Source: Candidatus Terraquivivens tengchongensis
GTDB taxonomy: Archaea > Thermoproteota > Nitrososphaeria_A > Caldarchaeales > Wolframiiraptoraceae
Direction: 5' to 3'
NCBI GenBank assembly: GCA_023268355.1
Contig: JALNJK010000001.1
Location: 124,001 to 188,000 of the forward strand
Length of the DNA stretch: 64,000 bases
Of this stretch, positions 8,172 to 16,754 are shown piece by piece (the stretch's first letter is position 1; each line of letters opens with the position of its first letter). The position numbers and the translations under genes are program-made. The notes beneath the pieces are model-generated. The model was not told the origin of the DNA. It made no database searches and saw nothing but the letters and a program-made list of their open reading frames with translations.

Positions 8172-9425
8172 TTATGGTAAAGCGAACTCGGCTACGGCTT
8201 CAACTGTCTGCCCACTTTGCTCGTAAATCCCTTGCACGTGGACCCTGTACTCTCCTGCTTGGGGTTGATTAAGCCTCACCATAATGTGCTCGGTCTGCCC
8301 AGGTTCAAGAAAAACTATTACTTGAGCAGACATTGGTGAATAGTAAAGTTCCCATGCTCCACCCTCACCCTTTCGCTCTATAGTTAAACCGTAGACAGAA
8401 TTTGGAAATTGAAGCCTTACGTCTCCAGTGTTCTTTATCACGACGTCCAGAAAGACCCACCTAAGGTTGCCAGTGACCCTCTTTTCAGCAATCTCGACAC
8501 TTAGCGCCGGTGTACCTCCGGATTCTGACGGAGTAGAAGGAGTTGACCAGGCCTTTCTTTCGAGCTTCTTGAGTCCATTCGCTAAGGACATCAATTGACC
8601 CATCAAACCTTTGGCATTTTTCGGTCCAACGGACTTGATGGCTTCCTTTAGACGTTGTGCGTTCTCCCGAAATTCATTTGCATTTTTAAGTCCCGTTTCG
8701 CTTAAAAGTTCTCTAACATCCACACCCGTCGCCTGCAATTTGCCGATTAGTGCATCGTACCTTTCTTGGAGCCTTTCCATGAAACGCTCCATCTTGTTGG
8801 GTACGGCCTCTTCAGCCATCGACTTTAGTGCTTGGCAAATGAGCCTGTTGGCTTCAGCAATCCTGTGGGCGACCTCCGATACTTTCCCCTCCTGAAGAAG
8901 TCCTATGATCTCATCCTCATTCAGAAGATTTTCGGCAGTCTCTAGCGTCGCTTGGATCTCGGACAAAGATTTCTTTAATCGTTCGATTCTTTCTAGGGTT
9001 CGGTTGGCCGCTACTAGCAACCCCTGAGCCTTAATGAATTCCTCCTCAATTTCAGCTTGTTCGAGGACCGATGCCAATATCATGCGCGCTTCTCGAAACC
9101 TCTCCATCGCATTTATGGCTAAGCGCACGGCGTCACCGTAATTCTGCTCCCGAATCGCCACCTTAGCTTGACTGAGTAGAGCGTTTCCTTCCTCGTAAAG
9201 TCTTTCAACCTTCGTTATGTTGATACCAGCCGCTTTTTCCTTAACCTCGTTTAAAATATATTCAATACGGAGAGAGGCTTTTTTCGCTATTCCGATAAGA
9301 GCCTCGGCTTTTTCAACCTCACCTAGCGGAGTTGCAGCGGCAACAGGGGATATCGGGAGTTGGACAAATACTACAACGAACGCTAGCATCATGCTTATCA
9401 GGAGAACTTGGACCTTTCTTTTCAT
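8172..9425 (-). CDS. Secreted alpha-helical protein with C-terminal beta domain, unknown
   Basis: A 417-residue exported protein. Residues 1-31 form a signal peptide (basic start, hydrophobic core, cleavage expected near PVAAA). Residues 33-300 are heptad-like amphipathic helices rich in Glu, Lys, Leu and Arg, as in long helical bundles. After a Ser/Thr/Gly linker, residues 305-417 are predicted beta strands, with IKNTGDVRLQFPNSVYG and FLEPGQTEHIMVRLNQP resembling an Ig-like fold. No C-terminal anchor is seen. It lies convergent to the membrane-anchored regulator; its promoter faces a palindrome at 9478-9507. The function is unknown. Confidence 0.65.
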   Translation of the reverse strand: MKRKVQVLLISMMLAFVVVFVQLPISPVAAATPLGEVEKAEALIGIAKKASLRIEYILNEVKEKAAGINITKVERLYEEGNALLSQAKVAIREQNYGDAVRLAINAMERFREARMILASVLEQAEIEEEFIKAQGLLVAANRTLERIERLKKSLSEIQATLETAENLLNEDEIIGLLQEGKVSEVAHRIAEANRLICQALKSMAEEAVPNKMERFMERLQERYDALIGKLQATGVDVRELLSETGLKNANEFRENAQRLKEAIKSVGPKNAKGLMGQLMSLANGLKKLERKAWSTPSTPSESGGTPALSVEIAEKRVTGNLRWVFLDVVIKNTGDVRLQFPNSVYGLTIERKGEGGAWELYYSPMSAQVIVFLEPGQTEHIMVRLNQPQAGEYRVHVQGIYEQSGQTVEAVAEFALP

Positions 9426-9477
9426 GTCCGTTTCACTGCATAAAACCTCAATGTAGCATTTAGATAAGGGATATTAT

Positions 9478-9507
9478 GAAACGCCGCGTTTCAACCAGTT
9501 GAAACGC
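9478..9507. promoter_or_regulatory. Operator-like palindrome with an extra half-site
   Basis: Bases 9486-9495 (GCGTTTCAAC) and 9498-9507 (GTTGAAACGC) form a perfect 10-base inverted repeat with a 2-base spacer. A third copy of the half-site core, GAAACGC, lies at 9478-9484, one base from the left arm and facing it. Three phased half-sites in a 158-base gap between divergent genes fit a regulator-binding site. A structured RNA leader cannot be excluded. The site is 52 bases from the secreted protein start and 75 bases from the small unknown gene at 9583. Confidence 0.55.
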
Positions 9508-9582
9508 TATGGAGGGAACGTAGCAAATCTATATATAATTAAGCAAAAATTAATATAAATAATATGTATATACATTTAACTT

Positions 9583-9867
9583 ATGGAAGGTAAAGAGAGA
9601 AAAGAAGGACGTTTTGTCATAGAGATCGACCACGAGACGCTTAACATAAAGGTGTTACAGCTACCAAAACCTATAGCAAGCATCAAAGAGTATCTTGAGG
9701 ATGAAAAACTGGCGGGACAAGCAATACACGTACAGACCTTTAAAGTCCCCTCTTACTCTGAAGATTGGGAAGAGGTAGAGATGCTTATCCACGAAAAGAA
9801 CTTTAAGGTGTTGGAGTGGGTTATAGGCGACAAAAAAGACCTGCTTTTAGCCGAACGTACTGCCTGA
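9583..9867 (+). CDS. Conserved-looking small protein, unknown function
   Basis: Encodes 94 residues, acidic overall, with alternating strands and helices (FVIEIDHETLNIKVLQL, then IKEYLEDEKLAGQAI, then FKVLEWVIGD). There is no signal peptide, membrane segment or recognisable motif. It begins with ATG downstream of a very AT-rich stretch (9530-9580, ATATATAATTAAG and following) that could serve as its promoter, and downstream of the 9478-9507 palindrome. The 3' end lies 42 bases from the tRNA-Glu gene on the other strand. I do not recognise the family. Confidence 0.6.
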   Translation: MEGKERKEGRFVIEIDHETLNIKVLQLPKPIASIKEYLEDEKLAGQAIHVQTFKVPSYSEDWEEVEMLIHEKNFKVLEWVIGDKKDLLLAERTA

Positions 9868-9908
9868 GGACAAAGCTCTATTACGACTGCGTCCTATTTG
9901 ATAAAAAA

Positions 9909-9984
<76 letters not shown>

Positions 9985-10086
9985 ACATCGTGTTTGCTAT
10001 TTACCGTAACCTCTAGGCGGGATAAAGACCGATGCGCTTAATAACTTTACCTTTTTAGAAAATGGCGCAATAAGCAAAAACGGAGG

Positions 10087-10113
10087 TTTGTCCCCATGCT
10101 TCATGGGGACAAA
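10087..10113 (-). terminator. Hairpin, possible terminator of the GNAT gene
   Basis: TTTGTCCCCAT and ATGGGGACAAA form an 11-base perfect stem with a 5-base loop (GCTTC). It lies 34 bases beyond the stop of the minus-strand GNAT gene and before the minus-strand tRNA-Glu. Read on the minus strand it is followed by CCTCCGTTTTTG, a modest T-run. A terminator is the simplest reading; archaeal termination relies mainly on T-runs, so the stem may have another role. Confidence 0.4.
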
Positions 10114-10146
10114 AAAATTAAGGTAAAGGGATTCTTGCGTCTTCTT

Positions 10147-10629
10147 CTACTTTCTGACCTCGATCGTGTAATTGCTCATTATACCCCTGAACCCTAGCCT
10201 GTTGTAAAACCTAATGGCTATCTCATTCAGCGTAGGAAACTCTGCGGTTATCATATCCACCCTGTTTTTTAACTTCTCGATTATAACCTCTATAAGTCGT
10301 TTCCCAAGCCCGTTTCGTCTAAACTCTGGAAGGACATATAGCTCTCTTATCCTGCCTTCTATCCTTGGCTCGTAGAATATTCTGTCCACAATATCTGCTT
10401 TTATGACGCCTACGATCTTTCCCTTCCGCTCAGCGACCACGATGACGGATTCGTCAGAAACCAAAGCAGACTCGACGTACTTCTTGGCATGTATGGCTAT
10501 GTCGTCCCTAGTCTTAAACAACGGGTCAAACTCTTCGTTTAATCTTTTTAACCTTATGACAAGTTCCACGATACCATTGGTGTCCTCAGGCTTTGCATCT
10601 CTGATCTCTATTTCCTGTATGCCTCCCAT
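10147..10629 (-). CDS. GNAT-family N-acetyltransferase
   Basis: A 160-residue GNAT-fold acetyltransferase that moves an acetyl group from acetyl-CoA to an amine. Motif A, the acetyl-CoA binding loop, is ELYVLPEFRRNGLGKRLIE (R/QxxGxG/A type), and motif B covers NEIAIRFYNRLGFRG near the C-terminus. The target cannot be told from the sequence. The gene starts with ATG and lies 19 bases downstream of the malic enzyme gene on the same strand, so they may share a transcript. Confidence 0.85.
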   Translation of the reverse strand: MGGIQEIEIRDAKPEDTNGIVELVIRLKRLNEEFDPLFKTRDDIAIHAKKYVESALVSDESVIVVAERKGKIVGVIKADIVDRIFYEPRIEGRIRELYVLPEFRRNGLGKRLIEVIIEKLKNRVDMITAEFPTLNEIAIRFYNRLGFRGIMSNYTIEVRK

Positions 10630-10648
10630 TATAATTAACCCCTAACCC

Positions 10649-11983
10649 TCATTCTGGCGGTGGCGGTATAAACCCTTTTTCCATCAGGAGCTTTGTCTGA
10701 TCCCTGGCGATCTTTATTTTCCTATAAGCTTCCTCGTAGACCTCATCCCTGCTCTTCTTTATACGCGCAACGCCCAATTCTATCGCTTTCATCGCTACAA
10801 CAGTTGCCTCTCTCGGATAGACCTCCCAGTCTTCCATGGTCGGTAGAATGTACTCCTCGCTCAGACCTTTTTCCTCTGCTACCCTCGCCAACTCAATTGC
10901 TGCTGCTAAGCACATCTCATCCGTAATCGTGTAAGCCCTGACATCCAAAGCTCCCCTGAATATTCCTGGGAAACCTAAGGAGTTGTTCACTTGGTTCGGG
11001 AAATCAGACCTTCCGGTCGCCACTATCTTGGCTCCTGCCTCCTTTGCCTCCCAAGGCCATATCTCAGGTATTGGGTTAGCACACGCAAAAACTATGCTAT
11101 CATCAGCCATCGCGGTGATCCATTCTTTCTTTATGACACCTGGGCCTGGTCTGGACATCGCTATGCACACATCAGCACCTTTTAACCCCTCTGGTATGCC
11201 TCCAACAACTCTATCCTTATTCGTTTTTATTGCCATCTCATACTTCCACTTATCCTGGAACTGAAGTTTGTCAACGTCTTCTCTCTCCGCGTGGAGTACA
11301 CCCTTAGAATCAACTAGCCTCAAGTTTCCGGCTGGCACGCCGTATGCTATGAGAAGTCTGGCTATCGCGATGTTGGCAGCACCTGCTCCTATCAACGTCA
11401 CAATAACATCGCTAATGCGCTTTCCTACGAATTTTACGGCATTTATAAATGCGGCAACGGTAACTGTCGCCGTGCCCTGTTGGTCGTCATGCCATACTGG
11501 AATACGCATCTCCTGTCGAAGCCTCTCGAGTATATAGAAACATTTCGGCTTTTCAATATCCTCGAGATTTATGCCACCAAAGGAAGGTTCTAGTGCTTTG
11601 ACAATTTCTATTATTTTTTCTGCATCTTTGGTTGCTAGTGCTATGGGAAAAGCATCGATACCTCCAAGGTACTTAAACAATAGTGCTTTTCCTTCCATAA
11701 CAGGTAATCCAGCCTCAGGGCCGATATCGCCTAGACCTAGGATTCTGGTCCCGTCCGTTACTATGGCTACAGTGTTAGCCCTATTTGTATACTCGAAAAC
11801 TAAGTCTACGTTCTTCTGTATAGCTTTACACGGTTCAGCTACACCAGGCGTGTACCAGATCGCAAAATCATCATAAGACCTGACAGGACACTTCAGGGCA
11901 ATCTGTATCTTGCCCTTATAGAAGGGGTGGTACTTCATCGCTAAAGTGGAAGGATGACTTGCTTTCTCCTCAAGAGACGTCAT
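10649..11983 (-). CDS. Malic enzyme (malate dehydrogenase, oxaloacetate-decarboxylating)
   Basis: Converts malate to pyruvate and CO2 with reduction of NAD(P)+. The 444-residue protein has the N-terminal malic domain (YTPGVAEPCKAI, TDGTRILGLGDIGPEAG, catalytic Lys in VMEGKALLFK) and an NAD-binding domain with GAGAANIAIARLL and FACANPIPEIWP. The frame is open to 12040 from a GTG, but I start at ATG 11983 because a TATA box is centred about 25 bases upstream, which would place transcription at or next to this ATG (leaderless). Whether it prefers NAD or NADP is not clear. Confidence 0.92.
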   Translation of the reverse strand: MTSLEEKASHPSTLAMKYHPFYKGKIQIALKCPVRSYDDFAIWYTPGVAEPCKAIQKNVDLVFEYTNRANTVAIVTDGTRILGLGDIGPEAGLPVMEGKALLFKYLGGIDAFPIALATKDAEKIIEIVKALEPSFGGINLEDIEKPKCFYILERLRQEMRIPVWHDDQQGTATVTVAAFINAVKFVGKRISDVIVTLIGAGAANIAIARLLIAYGVPAGNLRLVDSKGVLHAEREDVDKLQFQDKWKYEMAIKTNKDRVVGGIPEGLKGADVCIAMSRPGPGVIKKEWITAMADDSIVFACANPIPEIWPWEAKEAGAKIVATGRSDFPNQVNNSLGFPGIFRGALDVRAYTITDEMCLAAAIELARVAEEKGLSEEYILPTMEDWEVYPREATVVAMKAIELGVARIKKSRDEVYEEAYRKIKIARDQTKLLMEKGFIPPPPE

Positions 11984-12002
11984 ATCGCAGTAACATACGA
12001 AT

Positions 12003-12014
12003 GAATATATAATC
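12003..12014 (-). promoter_or_regulatory. TATA-box promoter of the malic enzyme gene
   Basis: On the minus strand this reads GATTATATATTC, a good archaeal TATA element. Its centre is about 25 bases from the ATG at 11983, the usual TATA-to-start-site distance in archaea. A leaderless mRNA is therefore predicted, and no Shine-Dalgarno sequence precedes that ATG. Confidence 0.55.
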
Positions 12015-12124
12015 TTTTTCTCTTTTACACTTTTGGGCACTTATAATTATTAAATGTTCGGACCGTTTACTTTTAATGCTTTTAGCTTGAATTTTACCAA
12101 CGTTTAGCAACCGGGTGTGGGCTC

Positions 12125-13138
12125 ATGAACATAATTATCGCTGGCTTCGGCACAGTTGGGCAAAGCTTTGTCCAGCTATTGATGAGTCATAGGGAGTTTT
12201 TAAAGAAAGCCTACGGGCTGGTCATAAAGGTTGTGGCAATTGTTGACAGTAAGGGTGCTGCCGTCTCCCAAAGAGGGTTGGACTTAAATCTGGTTATGAG
12301 ATGTAAAAGAGAATATGGCACAGTCGCAAAAGCGGCATCCGTAGGTTATGAAATGAACCTCCTTGAAGTTATTCGGAGCGTTGAGGCGGACACCCTCATC
12401 GAAGCGACCCACACGAATCTTATAAATGGTGAACCCGGTATGACACATATCCTCAATGCGCTACAGCTCGGTCTTAACGTCATTACGGTAAACAAAGGTC
12501 CACTCGCACTTGCCATGCCGATGTTAAAGGAGATAGCTGAACATAAAAAGCTCGCGTTAAAGTTTAGCGGAACTGTTGGAGGAGGATTACCTGTTTTAGC
12601 GTTCGCAAAAGAGTGTGCCAAGGGCGATAGAGTGGTCAAAGTAGAGGGCGTATTGAACGGAACGACGAACTACATACTCACGAGGATGGAGGATGGGCTA
12701 AGGTTTGATGAAGCTTTAGTAGAAGCACAGGAGAAAGGTTACGCAGAACGTGACCCAACGCTTGATGTAAGCGGCATGGATACTGCCTGTAAACTCGTCA
12801 TACTAGCCAACGAAGTTCTGGGAAAGAGGGTGACGCTTAGGGATGTAAAGGTTGAAGGTATAGCAGGCATCAAACCTGAAGACATCAAAATGGCAAAAGG
12901 TACGGGAAAAACTGTTAGGTTGATAGGTGTGGCTGATGAATCAGAGGTCTTCGTGAAACCATTAATCATAGATCAATCTGACCCGCTTGCGGTTAAGTAT
13001 ACCTACAACGCCATCACGCTGACCCTCGAGAATTCTGGTAGACACACGATAACAGGTAAAGGTGCAGGCGGAAGGGAGACAGCAACCGCTATAATAAGGG
13101 ACCTCATCTCTATAAAGGAACACCTTCTTGTAACGTAA
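12125..13138 (+). CDS. hom: Homoserine dehydrogenase
   Basis: Reduces aspartate semialdehyde to homoserine in threonine and methionine synthesis. The 337-residue protein has the NAD(P)-binding loop GFGTVG at residues 7-12, the substrate region NKGPLA with its conserved Lys, FSGTVGGGLPV, and VLNGTTNYILTRM, the family signature. There is no C-terminal ACT domain, so it is the short, probably feedback-insensitive form. The ATG follows a GGTGTGG ribosome-binding site. Aspartate kinase follows 47 bases downstream on the same strand. Confidence 0.95.
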   Translation: MNIIIAGFGTVGQSFVQLLMSHREFLKKAYGLVIKVVAIVDSKGAAVSQRGLDLNLVMRCKREYGTVAKAASVGYEMNLLEVIRSVEADTLIEATHTNLINGEPGMTHILNALQLGLNVITVNKGPLALAMPMLKEIAEHKKLALKFSGTVGGGLPVLAFAKECAKGDRVVKVEGVLNGTTNYILTRMEDGLRFDEALVEAQEKGYAERDPTLDVSGMDTACKLVILANEVLGKRVTLRDVKVEGIAGIKPEDIKMAKGTGKTVRLIGVADESEVFVKPLIIDQSDPLAVKYTYNAITLTLENSGRHTITGKGAGGRETATAIIRDLISIKEHLLVT

Positions 13139-13185
13139 AAATTATTTAAACGATTATATTCAACCCCTTTTCTCGGATTTTTGCC

Positions 13186-14589
13186 TTGAAACTGGTAATG
13201 AAGTTCGGCGGTACGTCGCTTGGCGATGGTAAAAGAATAAGGCATGTGGCTAGTCTGATAAGGAGATACTCTGAAGAAAATGAATTGGTTGTGGTTGCCT
13301 CAGCGATGTCAAACGTTACGGATGAGTTAATCAAGCTCACTTCTATCGCAGAAAGTGGTAGGGAAAATGAAGTTGATGAACTCTTAGAAAGACTTAGCTC
13401 TCAACACGAAGATGCAATAGGGGACGCTATTAAAGATGAGAAAATATCTGCAGAAGTATGGCGATATATACAAAGAGACTTAGATGGTTTAAGAAGGGCA
13501 GTCAAAGGTGTGTGCTATATCATGGAGGCAACGCCAAGGACGAGGGATCTCATACTTTCATTTGGTGAAAGACTTTCCACAAGGATTCTGTGGGGTGCCA
13601 TGTTAGATTTTGGTATGCCTGCTGTATATTTAACAGGCAAGGATGCGGGTATAGTCACAGACTCGAACTTCGGAGAAGCCGTACCGCTCATCGAGACAAC
13701 CTACTTGAATCTATCCTCTAAGTTAGGTAACCTCATATCTGAAGGAAAAATACCGGTGGTAACAGGATTTATAGCTGCGGATACTCATGGTGTGATCACG
13801 ACACTCGGTAGGGGCGGCTCAGATTATACTGCCACGTTGATAGGAAGCGCAATAAATGCTGATGAGATATGGCTTTGGAGCGACGTCGATGGTTTGATGA
13901 CTGCTAATCCCAAGATCGTTCCGAATGCTAAGGTCCTTCCGGAAATTTCGTACGCTGAAGCTATAGAGATGGCTATGTTTGGTGCAAAAGGATTACATCC
14001 TAGAGCATTTGAGCCGACAATTGAGAAGGGCATACCCGTTAGGATAAGGAATACGTTCAACCCAGAGAAACCTGGAACCCTCATAAAGAAATCTAGGGTT
14101 GTATCTGGTGATGTTGTCAAAGCAGTGCTTTTAGTCGAGAACGTTGGTATGGTATCTGTTAGGGGTACGAGTATTGTAGGAAGACCTGGGACTGCGGCGA
14201 AGATTTTGGACGCAATAGCAAGACGTTCAATCAATATCATGATGATTTCACAGAGCGTATCAGAGTCTAGCATATCCTTTATCGTGAAAAGGGATGTGTT
14301 GGAAAAAGCTATAGCAGCGATCGAAACATCGCTCTTAAGCTCTGGCATTGCAAAGGATGTCGAGGTTGACGATGACGTAGCGGTCGTTGCTGTCGTTGGA
14401 GAAGGAATGAAAGGCACGCCTGGCATAGCGGCCAGAGTCTTCAAAGCTGTTGCCAGCAAGGGCATAAACATAAAGATGATTTCTCAGGGTGCATCTGAAC
14501 TTAACATTTCGTTTGTCGTGAGAGTGGCCGAAGCCGTAGACGCAGTTAGGGCAGTGCATGATGAATTCAAGTTAGGAATAGAAAACTAA
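13186..14589 (+). CDS. lysC: Aspartate kinase
   Basis: Phosphorylates aspartate, the first step toward lysine, threonine and methionine. The 467-residue monofunctional enzyme begins KLVMKFGGTSLGDG (nucleotide-binding KFGGTS), has LGRGGSDYTATLIG and DVDGLMTANPKIV for aspartate binding, and ends with two ACT domains (about residues 320-390 and 398-467) that usually sense lysine or threonine. The start is TTG; an ATG four codons later would cut the conserved first strand. It probably forms a unit with hom. Confidence 0.95.
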   Translation: MKLVMKFGGTSLGDGKRIRHVASLIRRYSEENELVVVASAMSNVTDELIKLTSIAESGRENEVDELLERLSSQHEDAIGDAIKDEKISAEVWRYIQRDLDGLRRAVKGVCYIMEATPRTRDLILSFGERLSTRILWGAMLDFGMPAVYLTGKDAGIVTDSNFGEAVPLIETTYLNLSSKLGNLISEGKIPVVTGFIAADTHGVITTLGRGGSDYTATLIGSAINADEIWLWSDVDGLMTANPKIVPNAKVLPEISYAEAIEMAMFGAKGLHPRAFEPTIEKGIPVRIRNTFNPEKPGTLIKKSRVVSGDVVKAVLLVENVGMVSVRGTSIVGRPGTAAKILDAIARRSINIMMISQSVSESSISFIVKRDVLEKAIAAIETSLLSSGIAKDVEVDDDVAVVAVVGEGMKGTPGIAARVFKAVASKGINIKMISQGASELNISFVVRVAEAVDAVRAVHDEFKLGIEN

Positions 14590-14642
14590 ATGATTTTTGA
14601 GGTTTAAAATAATAAAAAGAAGGAGGTTTTCTGAGGGTTATT

Positions 14643-15230
14643 TTACACTATTACGCCTCCTGGGAATATCATCAGGAGGAATGTCATTATTCCTGACCAG
14701 ATGCAGACGACGCCGCCGAACTTTGGTGCCTTACCGTGCGTTGCCAAGTAAAAACCAAGGGCTGCCAGTGCGTATGTCAACAGGGCTATTTGTATGATGG
14801 TTGCATTTAGATCGTAGACGCCACCAATCAGGTAGTGGAAGATTCCCATGAATATGAACTGGTAGATGGCTACAATGAGAGCCAGGTTGCCTACGTACCT
14901 ACCATCCCATCCGGCATATGTAACGATGACGGTAGCCAGCCAAAGGTTGGCGTACATGAGCGGCGTTATGCTGAAGAGCTGTGTCAAAGCTACACCTATA
15001 GGGCCTGCGGTAACAGGATCGACGGCTGCAGGGGAAGCTGTAATCTGGTGTATGGCCATTATGAACAGCGACAAAAATGCAGATAGAGCGCCTATCGTCG
15101 CGACAGTCTTTCCTGGATCAGGTGCACCCTCCTTTAATGGTTTTGCTTCAAATCCAAGGAGATATAGGCCGTACGCGAAGAGGCCGAAGGTCAGCCCCAT
15201 CATACCGAACGCAACAGGTGCTAGACCCAT
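14643..15230 (-). CDS. Six-helix integral membrane protein, AmiS/UreI-like (tentative)
   Basis: A 195-residue protein with six predicted transmembrane helices (about residues 4-26, 44-65, 91-109, 115-136, 143-163 and 171-192). The size, helix number and the segment YAGWDGRYVGNLALIVAI resemble AmiS/UreI short-chain amide or urea channels, which are 170-200 residues long with six helices. The GPR1/FUN34/YaaH acetate transporter family is an alternative. The match is from pattern only. It starts with ATG and lies 161 bases downstream of the gldA-type gene on the same strand, so it may pass a substrate or product of that pathway. Confidence 0.4.
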   Translation of the reverse strand: MGLAPVAFGMMGLTFGLFAYGLYLLGFEAKPLKEGAPDPGKTVATIGALSAFLSLFIMAIHQITASPAAVDPVTAGPIGVALTQLFSITPLMYANLWLATVIVTYAGWDGRYVGNLALIVAIYQFIFMGIFHYLIGGVYDLNATIIQIALLTYALAALGFYLATHGKAPKFGGVVCIWSGIMTFLLMIFPGGVIV

Positions 15231-15391
15231 GCATTTTCACCTTATTCGGTATTTTTTAGATTGTCTGTTTTAGGTAATTAAGCTTTTCGGATGACGTTCT
15301 GAATTTTTAAAACTTTTTAAAAATTAGAATCTACAAAACTTCAACACTTTAGAAGACTAAAAAATAAATAATGAATGTATGCGTTTTAGTA

Positions 15392-16660
15392 TTAACGCGG
15401 TACGTACTTGCCTATGTCGTAAGGTGTCCAGACTGCTTCGTATGGAACTCTCGGTACTTGCGATGCAATCCTCTTGCCCATCTCGTCCGCTGCCTTCATC
15501 GAGTAGAATATGTGCTCAACAGGATCTACTATGTTCTTGTACGGACCGACCTCTTTAGCGCACATGTTCATGTAGAATTCAGTGTGAATGGTGGAACCTG
15601 GGTCTAGCGTGGCCTTCTCAGCAGCCTTCCATAACATCTCGTCCGTCGGCTCTCCAGGCTTGAATCCCATCTCTTCGAACGTCAGCGGCAGTCCTACTTT
15701 GTGACCCCATGTTGCATACTCAAGTATTTCACTCATTGGTGCATCCTCTGATATTAGCTGTACGAAACCTCCCCAGAATACTAGCTCTCCATGTGTCGGA
15801 AACTTCTCAGGCGGAATGTATTTCTCTATCACCGTCAATCCGTAGTAAACACCATGCGCTGCACCTAGTCCTGCGCTCTCAAACCCTAATCCACTGAACA
15901 ATATGTTCGTCTCTATTATTGCCTCTAACTGCGGAGAAACAACCTTCCTTCTTATGGCATCCATCGCGGCCTCTCCGTATAACTTCAGTCTCTCCCACTG
16001 GTTCTCGCAGATCAGGAATGCTAGGTCTGGACCTGCACCAAGCCACTCTGGCTTTATGGCCAAGTTCTTAGCACCAGTTCTATAACATGCTCTTCCTTCG
16101 AACTTCTTTGATGCGGCGTCACCCATACCAGAAGCTAACCACCTTGCTGGTGATTCTGAGATTACCTTGGAGTCTACTAGGACAAGGGCTGGGTTGAGGT
16201 TGAAGAACAACACTTCCTTAAATATATGGTCTGGAGTATATACAACAGATAGTGCACTAGTGGGCGCATCGGTAGCGGCTATAGTTGGTACTATTATCGT
16301 TTCACCGCCAAGCCTGTCTGCGACGATCTTACCAGTATCTAGACACTTGCCGCCTCCTACTGCGATTACTCCGTCGCAGCCGTTTTCCCTTCCTATCTTC
16401 GTCAACCTCTCTACTTCTGGTTCACAGCACTCTGGACCGTATGGAACGTTTTCACCGAATACAACTTCAACGAATTTGATGCCTTCCTTTTCCAGACCTG
16501 CTTGGAACCCTACCTTCCTGCATGCCTCAAGGGCCCTTTTGCCACCCACGACTAACGGTTTTTTTACGTATATCTTCGTGAGCTTTCCGGCAATCTTCAT
16601 AGCACCAGGTCCCATGACGAACCTTCTCGGGAATATCATCATCTTCATACCTGGCAACAT
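15392..16660 (-). CDS. gldA: Glycerol dehydrogenase-type polyol/alcohol dehydrogenase
   Basis: A member of the iron-containing/glycerol dehydrogenase superfamily, 422 residues. Its core matches GldA: AVGGGKCLDTGKIVADRLGG for NAD binding, then IIVPTIAATDAPTSALSV and GMGDAASKKFEGRA. The three expected zinc ligands are visible as Asp in GMGDA, His in GAAHGVYYG and His in PTHGELVFWGG. It is about 55 residues longer than bacterial GldA, mostly in the C-terminal half. sn-glycerol-1-phosphate dehydrogenase is related but has a different nucleotide-binding signature. The true polyol is unknown. It is divergent from the glcD-type gene, 94 bases away. Confidence 0.82.
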   Translation of the reverse strand: MLPGMKMMIFPRRFVMGPGAMKIAGKLTKIYVKKPLVVGGKRALEACRKVGFQAGLEKEGIKFVEVVFGENVPYGPECCEPEVERLTKIGRENGCDGVIAVGGGKCLDTGKIVADRLGGETIIVPTIAATDAPTSALSVVYTPDHIFKEVLFFNLNPALVLVDSKVISESPARWLASGMGDAASKKFEGRACYRTGAKNLAIKPEWLGAGPDLAFLICENQWERLKLYGEAAMDAIRRKVVSPQLEAIIETNILFSGLGFESAGLGAAHGVYYGLTVIEKYIPPEKFPTHGELVFWGGFVQLISEDAPMSEILEYATWGHKVGLPLTFEEMGFKPGEPTDEMLWKAAEKATLDPGSTIHTEFYMNMCAKEVGPYKNIVDPVEHIFYSMKAADEMGKRIASQVPRVPYEAVWTPYDIGKYVPR

Positions 16661-16705
16661 TTTTACATCACGAAATTACGGTTAAGACCAATTAGGTAAA
16701 TAAAA

Positions 16706-16740
16706 TTTTCGGACATGAAAACACTAATATTGTCCAAAAA
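16706..16740. promoter_or_regulatory. Interrupted inverted repeat in a divergent promoter region
   Basis: TTTTCGGACA and TGTCCAAAAA form an imperfect inverted repeat (core GGACA/TGTCC at 16711-16715 and 16731-16735, arms separated by 15 bases) between the divergent gldA- and glcD-type genes. It could be an operator serving both. The region is AT-rich, so chance is not excluded. Confidence 0.3.
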
Positions 16741-16754
16741 GCAGGTTATTATTG

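Noticed and set aside
9478-9507. A CRISPR-like repeat (GTTTCAAC and GAAAC ends)
   Set aside because: Only one unit, with no spacers or further repeats within the surrounding bases.
15392-16660. sn-glycerol-1-phosphate dehydrogenase (archaeal lipid synthesis)
   Set aside because: The NAD-binding and TDAPTSALSV segments match glycerol dehydrogenase, not the G1P enzyme.
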